A stretch of 64,000 nucleotides of DNA from Nocardioides sp. JQ2195 (GTDB taxonomy: Bacteria; Actinomycetota; Actinomycetes; Propionibacteriales; Nocardioidaceae): assembly GCF_012272695.1 (NCBI RefSeq), contig NZ_CP050902.1, forward strand, positions 682,001 through 746,000, in the 5' to 3' direction. The translations under genes and the position numbers were made by a program. Positions 25,871-35,258 of the stretch are shown here, in pieces; positions within the stretch are counted from its first letter, which is position 1; every line of letters begins with the position of its first letter. The notes beneath the pieces are model-generated. The model made no database searches, was not told where the DNA came from, and was given only the letters and a program-made list of their open reading frames with translations.

Positions 25871-28414
25871 ATGCTCAAGGTCACCTGGCGCAACCTCCTG
25901 GCCCGCAAGGTCAGGTTGATGCTCTCCGGCTTCGCCATCGTGCTGGGCGTCGCGTTCGTCGCCGGCACGATGATCTTCACCGATGCCATGGGCGGTGCGT
26001 TCGACGACATCATCGAGGGATCGACCGCCGACGTCGAGATCGGCTTCGCCGGGGCCGGTGACTTCGACTCGGCCCAGGACAACCGCACGATGCCGGCCAG
26101 CGTGGTCGACGACCTCGAGGCACTGCCCGAGGTCGAGTCGGTGCACCCGCAGAACGCCCTGCAGTCGATCTACATCATCGGTGAGAACGGCAAGGTCGTC
26201 GGCGGCAACGGGCCACCCGGCCTCGCCTTCAACCCGACCACCGCCACCTCCCTGACCGGCAAGCCGATCCTGGTCACGGCTGAGGGAGAGCTGCCCGACG
26301 GGCCCAACGAGGTGGCGATCGACGTCGACGCCGCCGAGAAGGCCGGCTACGAGGTCGGTGACACCGTCACCCTCGCCACCAGCGGCACGCCGCCGACGAT
26401 GAAGGTCAAGCTGACCGGTCTCGTCGAGTTCGGCTCGGGTGGGCTCAACGGCGCCACCCTCACGGTCTTCGACACGAAGTTCCTGCAGGACACGTTCTTC
26501 GGTGGCAAGGACGTCTACACCTCGATCTCCCTCAACGCAGCCGATGGTGTCTCCCAGGAGGAGCTCGCCGCGGCCGCTCAGGAGGTGTTGCCGAAGGACG
26601 TCGTGGCCCGCACCGGCGACGAGTCCGTGAAGAAGAACAAGGCCAGCCTCGACGAGATCATGGGCTTCCTCAAGACCTTCCTGCTCGTCTTCGCGGGTGT
26701 CGCCCTGGTGGTCGGCATCTTCCTGATCATCAACACCTTCTCGATCCTGGTCGCCCAGCGCAGCCGCGAGCTCGCCCTGCTCCGCGCCCTCGGCGCGTCC
26801 CGCGGCCAGGTCAACCGGTCGGTGATCACCGAGGCGCTGGTGGTCGGCCTGGTCGGCTCGACCGTCGGCCTCGGGCTGGGCTACCTGCTCGCGCTCCTCC
26901 TCAGGTTCCTCTTCGGCCGCTTCGGGCTCGATCTCGGGGGAGCCGAGTTCCCGGTCAGCGGTTGGACCATCTTCTGGTCCTACGCGGTCGGTCTGGTCGT
27001 CACCACGATCGCGGCGGTGCTCCCCGCCGTACGCGCTTCGCGGATCCCGCCGATGGCCGCCCTGCGCGACGACGTCGCCCTGCCCGAGGCGACCCTGCGC
27101 AAGCGGATGATCGCCGGCGCCGTGCTCGTCGTGCTCGGCGCGGGCGGCATGATCGGCGGCCTCGCCGGATCCGGCACCACCGGCCTGGTCCTGATCGGCG
27201 CGGGCATCCTGTTCATCCTGATCGGGGTGGCGCTGATGAGTGCGCTGCTCGGTCGGCCCCTCCTGAGCCTCTTCGCCGTGGCCTACCGCCGGATCTTCGG
27301 AAGTGTCGGCAACCTCGCCGCGCAGAACACCCTGCGCAACCCGCGGCGAACCGGTGCCACCGCCAGTGCGCTGATGATCGGGCTGGCCCTCATGTCGATG
27401 ATGTCGATCTTCGGCTCGTCGGCCTCAGCCTCGACCGACGCGACCATCGGCAAGTCGCTGACCTCGCAGTTCATCGTCTCCAACGCGGTCGGCCAGCCCT
27501 TCTCTCCCGACGTGGCCCGCCAGATCCGCAAGCTGCCGACCGTGGCGGGCGTCGCGGCCCTGCGCCAGGCATTCCCGAAGGTCGACGGGAAGGTGGTCTA
27601 CGCCGTTGCGGTGAAGGCCGAGGACCTGAGGTTCGCCTTCCGCGTGCCCGTTGCGTCCGGGAGCCTCGACGACCTCCAGCCCGGCACCGTGGCGATCTCC
27701 GCGAACCAGGCCGAGAACCTGGGGCTCGACATCGGTGACCCTGTCACCCTCGAGTTCCAGGCCGGCGAGGTCACGCTGAAGGTGGTCGCCACCTTCCTCG
27801 ACGGCGGCGTCGTTCCCGGCAACTACATGGTCACGCCCGACACCTTCGTCAAGGGCGGGATGGTGCCGCTCGACTCGATGGTCTTCGTGACCAAGAAGGA
27901 CGACGCCGAGACCGCGGACCTGGAGGCCGGAATCGAGCGCATCACCGAGGACCTGCCCACCGTCACCGTCAAGGACCCGGAGGGGTTCGCCGACGAGCAG
28001 AAGACCCAGATCAACCAGTTCCTCTACATGATCTACGGCCTGCTCGGGCTGTCGGTGATCATCGCGATCCTGGGGGTGGTCAACACGCTGAGCCTGTCGG
28101 TGATCGAGCGCACCCGCGAGGTCGGCCTGCTCCGGGCCGTCGGGCTCAGTCGGCGTCAGCTGCGCACCATGATCCGACTCGAGTCGGTGGTGGTCGCGGT
28201 CTTCGGGGCGCTGCTCGGCATGGTGATGGGTGTGGTCTTCGGCTCGACCCTGGTCTGGGCCCTGGAGGACCAAGGGCTCACCGAGCTCTCGATCCCCTGG
28301 GGGATGCTGGCGATCTTCGTGCTGGCCTCGGCGGTGCTGGGCGTGCTCGCCGCGGTCTTCCCGGCTCGGCGTGCGGCGCGCCTCGACGTGCTCAAGGCCA
28401 TCGCAACCGAATAG
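25871..28414 (+). CDS. ABC transporter permease, double FtsX/MacB domains
   Basis: An 847-residue membrane protein. An N-terminal helix is followed by an extracytoplasmic MacB-PCD-like domain (residues about 45-240), then an FtsX domain with three helices and the motif RSRELALLRALGASRGQVNRSV. A middle helical pair and a second periplasmic-like region follow, then a second FtsX domain with RTREVGLLRAVGLSRRQLRTM. This duplicated form is common in actinobacteria. It couples to the ATPase gene six bases upstream. The DUF-like outer domains may bind substrate; no specificity can be given. Confidence 0.93.
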   Translation: MLKVTWRNLLARKVRLMLSGFAIVLGVAFVAGTMIFTDAMGGAFDDIIEGSTADVEIGFAGAGDFDSAQDNRTMPASVVDDLEALPEVESVHPQNALQSIYIIGENGKVVGGNGPPGLAFNPTTATSLTGKPILVTAEGELPDGPNEVAIDVDAAEKAGYEVGDTVTLATSGTPPTMKVKLTGLVEFGSGGLNGATLTVFDTKFLQDTFFGGKDVYTSISLNAADGVSQEELAAAAQEVLPKDVVARTGDESVKKNKASLDEIMGFLKTFLLVFAGVALVVGIFLIINTFSILVAQRSRELALLRALGASRGQVNRSVITEALVVGLVGSTVGLGLGYLLALLLRFLFGRFGLDLGGAEFPVSGWTIFWSYAVGLVVTTIAAVLPAVRASRIPPMAALRDDVALPEATLRKRMIAGAVLVVLGAGGMIGGLAGSGTTGLVLIGAGILFILIGVALMSALLGRPLLSLFAVAYRRIFGSVGNLAAQNTLRNPRRTGATASALMIGLALMSMMSIFGSSASASTDATIGKSLTSQFIVSNAVGQPFSPDVARQIRKLPTVAGVAALRQAFPKVDGKVVYAVAVKAEDLRFAFRVPVASGSLDDLQPGTVAISANQAENLGLDIGDPVTLEFQAGEVTLKVVATFLDGGVVPGNYMVTPDTFVKGGMVPLDSMVFVTKKDDAETADLEAGIERITEDLPTVTVKDPEGFADEQKTQINQFLYMIYGLLGLSVIIAILGVVNTLSLSVIERTREVGLLRAVGLSRRQLRTMIRLESVVVAVFGALLGMVMGVVFGSTLVWALEDQGLTELSIPWGMLAIFVLASAVLGVLAAVFPARRAARLDVLKAIATE

Positions 28415-28481
28415 CCAGCATGTCTAGCCCACTCGGGCCATCTTTGGCGCAATCCGGGGATGAGCGGGGGGTGCGGCTGCC

Positions 28482-28487
28482 TACACT
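28482..28487 (+). promoter_or_regulatory. -10 element TACACT of the GntR gene (leaderless type)
   Basis: TACACT ends six bases before GTG 28494, and there is no ribosome-binding site. Confidence 0.5.
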
Positions 28488-28493
28488 CCGGAC

Positions 28494-29213
28494 GTGAATC
28501 CGGTCATCCCGGCGAGACGGGCAACGCAGCTCAAGCACGTCGCGGTGCGCGAATACGTCCGCGACGTGATCACCGGGCTGCCCGTCGGAGCTCCCGCTCC
28601 CTCGGAACGTGAGCTCGTGCAGCGCTTCGGCGTGGCCAGGATGACGGTGCGCCAAGCCATCGAGGCACTGGTCGCCGAAGGCCTGCTGGAGCGGATGCCC
28701 GGCAAGGGCACGTTCGTGATGCGGCCGCCGACGCGCGTCGGAGAGCTGCGCAGCTTCACTGACGAGATGCACGACCGTGGTCTGCTCCCGGAGTCGCAGA
28801 CGTTGGTGCTGCGCCAGGAGAAGGCCGGGCCGGGAGTGGCGCGTGCCCTGCGGATCACCGAGGGCGACTCGGTCATCCACTGGCAGCGGCTGCGTCGTGC
28901 CGACGGGGAGACCATGTGCCTGGAGAACGCCTACCTCTCCGAGGTGCTGCTGCCCGGCTTCCTCGAGACCGCGATGCCCACCAGCCTCTACGCCGACCTG
29001 GACGAGCGCGGCCTGCGTCCCACCTGGGCCGAGGACTCGGTGCGCGCCGACCTGGCCTCTGCGCAGGAGGCGGCCGTGCTGTCGATCGAGCCCGGATCGC
29101 CGGTGATGCGCATCGAGCGTCGCGCACTGCGCGACGACAAGGTCATCGAGGTCTCCCGCTCGACCTATCGAGCCGACCGGTTCACGCTCTGGGTGCAGTT
29201 CTCCCACGGCTGA
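28494..29213 (+). CDS. GntR-family regulator (HutC/UTRA type)
   Basis: A 239-residue regulator. The GntR winged helix is at residues about 10-78 (LPVGAPAPSERELVQRFGVARMTVRQAIEALVAEGLLERMPGKGTFV), followed by a UTRA ligand-binding domain (about 95-230) with SVIHWQRLRRADGE and MRIERRALRDDKVIEVSRSTYRADR. HutC-type regulators usually bind sugars or amino-acid derivatives; the target is not evident. The neighbours are unrelated, so it may act elsewhere. Confidence 0.92.
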   Translation: MNPVIPARRATQLKHVAVREYVRDVITGLPVGAPAPSERELVQRFGVARMTVRQAIEALVAEGLLERMPGKGTFVMRPPTRVGELRSFTDEMHDRGLLPESQTLVLRQEKAGPGVARALRITEGDSVIHWQRLRRADGETMCLENAYLSEVLLPGFLETAMPTSLYADLDERGLRPTWAEDSVRADLASAQEAAVLSIEPGSPVMRIERRALRDDKVIEVSRSTYRADRFTLWVQFSHG

Positions 29214-29311
29214 CCTGCCTTCCCCCTTCCCGCGAGCAACGCGTGGTCCTCTCGCTCAACACGCGCTGTGACACGCGTTTTCGTCAGCACCGCCGCACGA
29301 GTGCGGGCGTC

Positions 29312-29317
29312 TAGGCT
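29312..29317 (+). promoter_or_regulatory. -10 element TAGGCT of the cutC-like gene (leaderless type)
   Basis: TAGGCT ends six bases before ATG 29324, with no Shine-Dalgarno sequence. Confidence 0.5.
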
Positions 29318-29323
29318 GCCCCC

Positions 29324-30001
29324 ATGAGCGTTCTCCTCGAAGTCGCGATCCGCAGCGAGCGTGACGTCCCCGGAGCCGAGGAGGGCGGCGCTGACCGGAT
29401 GTTCCTCACCGGGAACGAGGGGCTCTCGCCCGACCTGGCCGCGACCTCCGCGGTGTTGCGTGTCGCGCAGGTCCCGGTGCGCGTCATGCTCCGGCTCAAC
29501 GACTCGTTCACCACAAACGGCGGCGAGTTCACCCGCCTGGTCGGACTGGCCGAGGAGTACGTCGCACTCGGTGCGCAGGGTGTGGCCTTCGGATTCCTCG
29601 ACGCCGACCTCGAGGTCGACGTCGCGACGTGTCGCGAGCTCGCCGGCAGGCTGCCCGGTGTGCCGTGGACGTTCCACCACGCCATCGACTCCTGTCTCGA
29701 CAGTCGCCGCGCCTGGCGGGACCTGCTCAAGCTCCCGGGACTCGACGCCGTACACGCTTCGGGGTCGCCGCGCGGGCTGGGCGTCGGCTACGACGACCTG
29801 CTGGCCACCGCGCAGGGCGACGAACGTGCGGCAGCCCTGATGCTGCCCGGCACCGACCTGCTGCCGGAGCAGGTGCCGTGGCTGGCGCGGGCCGGCATCG
29901 GCCAGTTCCACGTCGGCGTGCAGGCTCGTCCCGGTGCGTCCTACAAGGCGTACGTCGACTCCGGCCACGTCCGCTCCTGGCGGCTGCTGCTCGATTCCTG
30001 A
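29324..30001 (+). CDS. cutC: CutC-family protein
   Basis: A 225-residue TIM-barrel protein with family marks: EVAIRSERDVPGAEEGGADRMFL at the start, VRVMLRLNDSF, GAQGVAFGFLDADLEVD, and WTFHHAIDSCLD with the conserved H-H-A-I-D. CutC is linked to copper homeostasis in some organisms, but its direct role is debated, so I give the family name only. The gene stands alone, convergent to the helicase gene. Confidence 0.85.
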   Translation: MSVLLEVAIRSERDVPGAEEGGADRMFLTGNEGLSPDLAATSAVLRVAQVPVRVMLRLNDSFTTNGGEFTRLVGLAEEYVALGAQGVAFGFLDADLEVDVATCRELAGRLPGVPWTFHHAIDSCLDSRRAWRDLLKLPGLDAVHASGSPRGLGVGYDDLLATAQGDERAAALMLPGTDLLPEQVPWLARAGIGQFHVGVQARPGASYKAYVDSGHVRSWRLLLDS

Positions 30002-30061
30002 CGGGCACGTTCTGCCGCGGACCGAGACGTCAGGGACTGTTTCCCGCGGAGGATCGAGACG

Positions 30062-31735
30062 TCAGGGGCTGTCGGGGGTGGAGGAGAGGTCGTCGGCGTC
30101 GACGATGCGGTAGGCATAGCCCTGCTCGGCGAGGAACCGCTGCCGGTTCTGCGCGAAGTCGGCATCGACGGTGTCGCGGGAGACGATCGTGTAGAAGTGC
30201 GCCGACTTGCCCTCCGACTTCGGCCGCAGCAGCCGGCCCAGCCGCTGGGCCTCCTCCTGGCGCGAGCCGAACGAGCCGGAGACCTGGATCGCCACCTCGG
30301 CCGAGGGCAGGTCGATGGAGAAGTTCGCCACCTTCGAGACCACCAGCAGGTCGATCTCCCCGGAGCGGAAGGCGTCGAAGAGGCGTTGCCGCTCGCGCAC
30401 CGTCGTCTCGCCCTTGATCACCGGGGCATCGAGCGCGGCGGCCAGCTCGTCGAGCTGGTCGATGTACTGCCCGATCACCAACGTGGGTTGGCCGGAGTGC
30501 TGCTCGACCAGCTGTCGGACGACGTCGATCTTGTGGTGCGTGCAGGCGGCGAGGCGATAGCGCTCCTCGGGCTCCGCGACGGCGTACGCCATGCGCTCCG
30601 CAGACGGCAGCGTCACCCGCACCTCGACACAGTCGGCCGGCGCGATGTAGCCCTGAGACTCGATGTCCTTCCACGGCGCATCGAAGCGCTTCGGGCCGAT
30701 CAGGGAGAACACGTCACCCTCGCGGCCGTCCTCACGCACCAGCGTCGCGGTCAGCCCCAGTCGACGACGAGCCTGCAGGTCGGCGGTCATCCGGAAGATC
30801 GGCGCCGGCAACAGGTGCACCTCGTCATAGACGATCAGCCCCCAGTCGCGCGCGTCGAGAAGCTCGAGGTGGGGATAGGCGCCCTTCCGCTTCAGCGTGA
30901 GCACCTGATAGGTCGCGATGGTGACCGGCCGGATCTCCTTGACGGCGCCGGAGTACTCGCCGATCTCGTCCTCGGTCAGCGTCGTGCGCCGGACCAGTTC
31001 GTCCTTCCACTGCCGCGCGGAGACGGTGTTGGTGACCAGGATCAGCGTGGTTGCCCGGGCATGGCCCATCGCGGCCGCGCCGACGATGGTCTTGCCCGCG
31101 CCACAGGGGAGCACGACGACCCCGGAGCCACCGTGCCAGAAGGACTCGGCTGCCTCGGCCTGATAGGGGCGCAGGCCCCAACCCTCCTCGCGCAGCGCGA
31201 TCGGATGGGCCTCGCCGTCGACATACCCGGCGAAGTCCTCGGCCGGCCAGCCGAGCTTGAGCAGGGCCTGCTTGAGGTTGCCGCGTTCGGAGCCGTGCAC
31301 GACCACGCTGTCGCCGTCCTCGACGGAATCGCTGGTGCCGATCCGCTCGCCGATCATGCCCTTGATCTTCTTGGCGCGGAGCACCTCCTCGAGCACCGGG
31401 CGGTCGTTGGAGGAGAGCACCAGCCCGTGCACCGGGTGCTTCTCGAGCCGCAGCCGGCCGAAGCGCGACATGGTCTCGGCGATGTCGACCAGCAGGGCGT
31501 GGGGCACCGGGTAGCGGGAGTACTTCAACAACGTGTCGACGACCTGCTCGGCGTCATGACCGGCGGCCCGCGCGTTCCAGAGGCCCAACGGGGTCAGCCG
31601 ATAGGTGTGCACGTGCTCGGGAGAGCGCTCGAGCTCGGCGAACGGCGCGATCGCGCGCCGGCAGTCGGGCGCGTCCTCGTGGTCGATCTCCAACAGCAGT
31701 GTCTTGTCGGACTGGACGATCAGGGGACCGTTCAC
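30062..31735 (-). CDS. XPB-like DNA repair helicase
   Basis: A 557-residue SF2 helicase related to archaeal/eukaryotic XPB. After an N-terminal damage-recognition-like part (residues 1-185), the helicase motifs follow: RPYQ (Q-like), CGAGKT (211-216), DEVH (304-307), TAT (329-331) and QRLGRLLRP with the arginine fingers near the C-terminus. It unwinds DNA in repair or transcription. GTG 31735 overlaps the upstream CGNR gene stop (GTGA), so the two are translationally coupled. The in-frame reading towards 32839 is only overlap with that gene. The stop lies in one copy of a short direct repeat (see 30023 and 30055). Confidence 0.93.
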   Translation of the reverse strand: MNGPLIVQSDKTLLLEIDHEDAPDCRRAIAPFAELERSPEHVHTYRLTPLGLWNARAAGHDAEQVVDTLLKYSRYPVPHALLVDIAETMSRFGRLRLEKHPVHGLVLSSNDRPVLEEVLRAKKIKGMIGERIGTSDSVEDGDSVVVHGSERGNLKQALLKLGWPAEDFAGYVDGEAHPIALREEGWGLRPYQAEAAESFWHGGSGVVVLPCGAGKTIVGAAAMGHARATTLILVTNTVSARQWKDELVRRTTLTEDEIGEYSGAVKEIRPVTIATYQVLTLKRKGAYPHLELLDARDWGLIVYDEVHLLPAPIFRMTADLQARRRLGLTATLVREDGREGDVFSLIGPKRFDAPWKDIESQGYIAPADCVEVRVTLPSAERMAYAVAEPEERYRLAACTHHKIDVVRQLVEQHSGQPTLVIGQYIDQLDELAAALDAPVIKGETTVRERQRLFDAFRSGEIDLLVVSKVANFSIDLPSAEVAIQVSGSFGSRQEEAQRLGRLLRPKSEGKSAHFYTIVSRDTVDADFAQNRQRFLAEQGYAYRIVDADDLSSTPDSP

Positions 31736-32310
31736 AGGGCGCGACTCTCGCGGGCAGTCGGGGCATCGGCCGGCTCCACCGGCGTGGACACCGCGGCGAT
31801 CCTCTTGCGCGCCCGGTAGGCCGCGACGTTGGCACGCGAGGAGCACCGGTCGGAGCAGTAGCGTCGCGACTGGTTGGGCGAGGTGTCCACGTAGACGTTG
31901 GTGCACGGCGAGGCGGCACACACGCCGAGCCGGCTGGGGCCGAGGTCGCACACCAGCGTGGCCAGGCCCAGGAGTGCCTCGGAGACCAGCAGCTCGGAGA
32001 CGGATGCGGCACGGTTGGCGACGTGGAGGTGCAGGTTGCCCAAGTCGTGCGTGGAGATCATCGGGGTGACCGGGTGCCGGTCGAGCAGCTCGTTGAGGCC
32101 GTCGACGACCACCTGCACGTCGTCGTCGCCGGAGGCCACGAACACCGGCCGCAGGTCGGCCGCGAAGTGGCGCAGGTGGGCGACGTCCTTCTCGGTGGTC
32201 TGGCGCTGCAGCCAGGCCCGGCTCTCGAGGAACGCATTGAGGTCGTCGAGATCGGCGAGGTCCGCGTTGAGCAGACTCGCCGCCGACTCGGCGTACCTGA
32301 TGAAATCCAC
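31732..32310 (-). CDS. CGNR zinc-finger protein (ABATE domain)
   Basis: A 192-residue protein. Residues 1-125 form the alpha-helical ABATE-like part. A C-terminal CGNR zinc finger has C131, C136, C152 and C156 (CAASPC, then YCSDRCSSRANVAAYRARKR). The family is thought to bind nucleic acid or act as stress-linked regulators. It overlaps the helicase start and probably shares its operon. Confidence 0.88.
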   Translation of the reverse strand: MDFIRYAESAASLLNADLADLDDLNAFLESRAWLQRQTTEKDVAHLRHFAADLRPVFVASGDDDVQVVVDGLNELLDRHPVTPMISTHDLGNLHLHVANRAASVSELLVSEALLGLATLVCDLGPSRLGVCAASPCTNVYVDTSPNQSRRYCSDRCSSRANVAAYRARKRIAAVSTPVEPADAPTARESRAL

Positions 32311-32417
32311 GGCCCCAGTCTACGGGCCGGTCCAGCGACGCCCGACCGTGGAGGACGTCCCGCAGCAGGTGCGTGGCATCCTCCATCGACCGCACGGATC
32401 GCGTTCGACCCTGCGGA

Positions 32418-34370
32418 TCAGCCCTTGACGTGTCGCACGGCCTGGATCCGGTGGATCGCGAAGGTGCGCTGGTCGTCGCTGCGCTGGTCGAAGGCCGTGA
32501 GCTGGCCACCCTCGACCCGGATCGGTTGGACGACGCGTTCGGTCGAGGTGCCGTGGTTGTCGAGATAGCCGATCCACACGTTGGTGCCGGCCTCGATCGC
32601 GGCTCGGAGCAGGGCCAAGGAGTCGGCCGGCGTGGTGGCGGTCTGGTCCTCGGGGCGCAGGTCGCGGGCCCGGTCCCCGGCCCGGATCGCCGACACCGCG
32701 TGGCCGACCTGGGCCACCTCGCGGGCCGCGTCGCGCCCGGTGGAGCGTTGCTTCGGCGTGCGTGCCCGGCGTACGTCGGGGCGCGCGACGTGGACGGTGC
32801 CGTCGTCGGCCTCGACGACGGGAGCCGCACCCAGCTCACGCAGTCGTGGGAGCAGCACGTCGATCGGAGTGGTGCTGATCAACACCGTCGGCGCGATCCG
32901 GCGCAGGCCCAGCGCCGAGGCGCCCCGAGCCCGCAGCAGGGCCTCCAGCTCGGCCTCGTCGTCGGTGCGGATGAACGCCTCGGCATAGCCCACCCGCAGG
33001 GATCCGAAGGTGCGGGCCGTGTCGTCGACCAGGTAGGCCAGCGGTTGCGGGATGTCGGTGCGCGACACCGAGGAGAGGAACTCGTGGATGTCGTGGGCAC
33101 CCCAGCCCGCGTCGAGGGCGCGGCGGACGGAGGTCGATGAGAAGCGGTAGACGGTGGCGCCGCCCCGTGACTCGACGTCGGCCACGAGCTGGAGCTTCGC
33201 CGCGAGAGTGCTCTCGAGGGGGCCGGGGGCGATCGCGGTCAGGTCCCCCTGGACCAGGATGTGGTCGAGCGGCTCCGGCAGCAACGGAGCCAGCGCCTTC
33301 GCTGCCGCGGCGTGGTCGCCGTCGACGAGAAGGCGACCGAAGTCGGAGAGCGCACCCAGCCCGGTGACCCCGAGCAGCGCAGCCTCCTCGGTCGACCAGG
33401 CCACGAGTCGAGCCAGGCTCGACGGACGACGGGGCCGCAGCCACTGGACCCGCGCGACCAGCGATGCGACCCCGGTGCCGGTGGCGAGCACGGTGCCGGC
33501 GGGGAGGTCGGCCAGCTGGGCGAGCGTCAGTGCACGCGTGTCGACCAGGTGGGGATCGACCAGGCCGGGAGCCAGTGCGTTCAGCGACTTGCCCGTCGAG
33601 TCCTTCGCGCCGACGAGTGAGACGAGTCGGGCAGAGGCCGACCAGGCCTTGGCGAGCTCGGTCCACCGCTGGGCGAACGAGGCGCGACACCACGCGTCGT
33701 ACGCATCGGTGGGAAGCCAGCTGTCGGTCAGCTCCCCGGGCGAGCCCGAGGCCAGCAGCCCCGCGGAGGCGGCGAGCTCCACGAGGAAGGCGGCCGTGCG
33801 GTCGTCGACGTGGAGCAGCAGCGCGGTGGCCCTGAGGTCACGCACCGCCAGCCCCCCGGTGCGCAGGACCGCTGGTGGGTGGGTGCCCCAGTGGTCGAGC
33901 AACAGCTCCACGCGGCGTACGACGTCGAACGCGGCTCCGGCTGCGGCTCGGGAGCACACCTGTGGGTCGCGCTCGCTGGTCAGCAGGTCCGGCAGGGCCG
34001 TGGACGGCCCGGCACCGTCCTCGTTGCGGGGCAGCAGCTCGGCCACGACGCTCAGCGGCCGCAGCCCCGTCGAGGACTCCCAGACCAGTGCCAGGTCGAG
34101 GAGTCGGCGTGCGGGAGGGGAATCGATTTCGGCTGGCAGGTTTTCATCGCCGACGACGAGGGCATGAAGGAACCACAGCTCGGCATGGGTGAGTCGGTCG
34201 AGGGCACGCAGGACCGATGCCCGAGTGGCCGCCCGCGAGGCAAGTTGAGACGAATCCTGAGGAGCGGGAGTGGCCAGATCTGGACGGGCGCGCAACAGCT
34301 GCGCGAGGCGATTCTCGGGCCACGCGCGCAACTGGTCCGCCAGCGAGCGGAAGACAGGGTTTCCGGCCAT
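32418..34370 (-). CDS. XPB/Ssl2 N-terminal-like (helicase-associated) protein
   Basis: A 650-residue protein with repeated winged-helix-like segments. In the C-terminal 330 residues it shows features of the XPB/Ssl2 N-terminal helicase-associated domain ([54 protein letters not shown]). It ends in a WYL-like strand region, [31 protein letters not shown], similar to WYL domains. It lacks Walker motifs, so it is not a helicase itself. It lies 107 bp upstream of the CGNR-XPB pair. ATG 34370 is chosen because TAGCGT lies seven bases before it on the minus strand. Confidence 0.82.
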   Translation of the reverse strand: MAGNPVFRSLADQLRAWPENRLAQLLRARPDLATPAPQDSSQLASRAATRASVLRALDRLTHAELWFLHALVVGDENLPAEIDSPPARRLLDLALVWESSTGLRPLSVVAELLPRNEDGAGPSTALPDLLTSERDPQVCSRAAAGAAFDVVRRVELLLDHWGTHPPAVLRTGGLAVRDLRATALLLHVDDRTAAFLVELAASAGLLASGSPGELTDSWLPTDAYDAWCRASFAQRWTELAKAWSASARLVSLVGAKDSTGKSLNALAPGLVDPHLVDTRALTLAQLADLPAGTVLATGTGVASLVARVQWLRPRRPSSLARLVAWSTEEAALLGVTGLGALSDFGRLLVDGDHAAAAKALAPLLPEPLDHILVQGDLTAIAPGPLESTLAAKLQLVADVESRGGATVYRFSSTSVRRALDAGWGAHDIHEFLSSVSRTDIPQPLAYLVDDTARTFGSLRVGYAEAFIRTDDEAELEALLRARGASALGLRRIAPTVLISTTPIDVLLPRLRELGAAPVVEADDGTVHVARPDVRRARTPKQRSTGRDAAREVAQVGHAVSAIRAGDRARDLRPEDQTATTPADSLALLRAAIEAGTNVWIGYLDNHGTSTERVVQPIRVEGGQLTAFDQRSDDQRTFAIHRIQAVRHVKG

Positions 34371-34377
34371 CCCGTCC

Positions 34378-34383
34378 ACGCTA
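34378..34383 (-). promoter_or_regulatory. -10 element TAGCGT of the XPB N-terminal-like gene (leaderless type)
   Basis: On the minus strand TAGCGT ends seven bases before ATG 34370. It lies in a 69-bp divergent gap shared with the PP2C gene. Confidence 0.5.
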
Positions 34384-34439
34384 CTAGTGTCAGGTCGCGG
34401 AACGAGCATGGTGGGCAACCAGTGAGGAGTGGCGTAGGC

Positions 34440-35258
34440 GTGGTTCATCTCCATTGCGGCGCTGCCAGCGACGTCGGCCGGGTCCGCGAGATCAACGAGG
34501 ACTCCCACTTCGCGTCCTCCCCGGTCTTCGTGGTCGCCGACGGCATGGGTGGACACCAGTCCGGCGAGATCGCCAGTGCGATCGCCGTCGAGGAGTTCGC
34601 CCGGCTGGCCCACGACGGCTATGACTCCACGAAGGCGACCGAGGTCGTCTCCGCCACCCTGATGGAGTGCCAGCGCAGGATCCAGGCCTACGGCGAGCAG
34701 CACCGCTCCGAGGGAGACGGCGAGTGGTACGCCGGCACGACAGTGGCGGCGGCGTTGCTGTGCGAGGACGAGGAGGGGGCCAAGTGGTTGCTGGCGAACC
34801 TCGGCGACTCACGCATCTACAAGCTCCACAACGACCGCCTCGACCAGGTCAGCGTGGACCACTCCCTCGTCCAGGAGCTGCTCGATGCCGGCGAGATCAA
34901 CGCCGCTGAAGCGGCGGTGCACCCGGAGCGCCACGTGATCACCCGCGCCCTGGGTGGCCCCGTCTTCCGCGCACCGGACTTCTTCGTCCTGCCGCTGACC
35001 TCTGCCGAGCGCGTCGTGCTGTGCTCCGACGGGGTGAGCGGGATGATCGACGACACCGAGATCCACCGCATCGTCAGCACCACCGATGATCCCCGCGACG
35101 CAGCGCAGGCACTGGTCGCCGCAGCGGTCGCTGCGGGCGGCGAGGACAACGCGACTGCGGTTGTGGTCGATGTGGTGGGATTGACCGAAAGCGCGATGCT
35201 CGATGCGTCGCGGACCGAGCCCGTGAGCCTGGAAGAGAAGTTGGGAGCCCTCCCATGA
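34440..35258 (+). CDS. PP2C-family Ser/Thr protein phosphatase
   Basis: A 272-residue phosphatase. The metal-binding motifs are REINEDS (E20/D21) and VADGMGGH (D34), followed by [17 protein letters not shown] and [11 protein letters not shown] (the late Asp). It would remove phosphate from Thr/Ser residues, for example on the FHA proteins encoded next. There is no transmembrane segment. GTG 34440 has GAGGAG at a somewhat long 11-base spacing; GTG 34422 is the alternative. The stop overlaps the next gene's ATG, so the two are co-translated. Confidence 0.93.
   Translation: MVHLHCGAASDVGRVREINEDSHFASSPVFVVADGMGGHQSGEIASAIAVEEFARLAHDGYDSTKATEVVSATLMECQRRIQAYGEQHRSEGDGEWYAGTTVAAALLCEDEEGAKWLLANLGDSRIYKLHNDRLDQVSVDHSLVQELLDAGEINAAEAAVHPERHVITRALGGPVFRAPDFFVLPLTSAERVVLCSDGVSGMIDDTEIHRIVSTTDDPRDAAQALVAAAVAAGGEDNATAVVVDVVGLTESAMLDASRTEPVSLEEKLGALP

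Noticed and set aside
31736..32839. Minus-strand extension of the XPB helicase to a 925-residue protein
   Set aside because: It covers the CGNR gene and part of the next gene in a shadow frame; helicase homology begins at the GTG at 31735.
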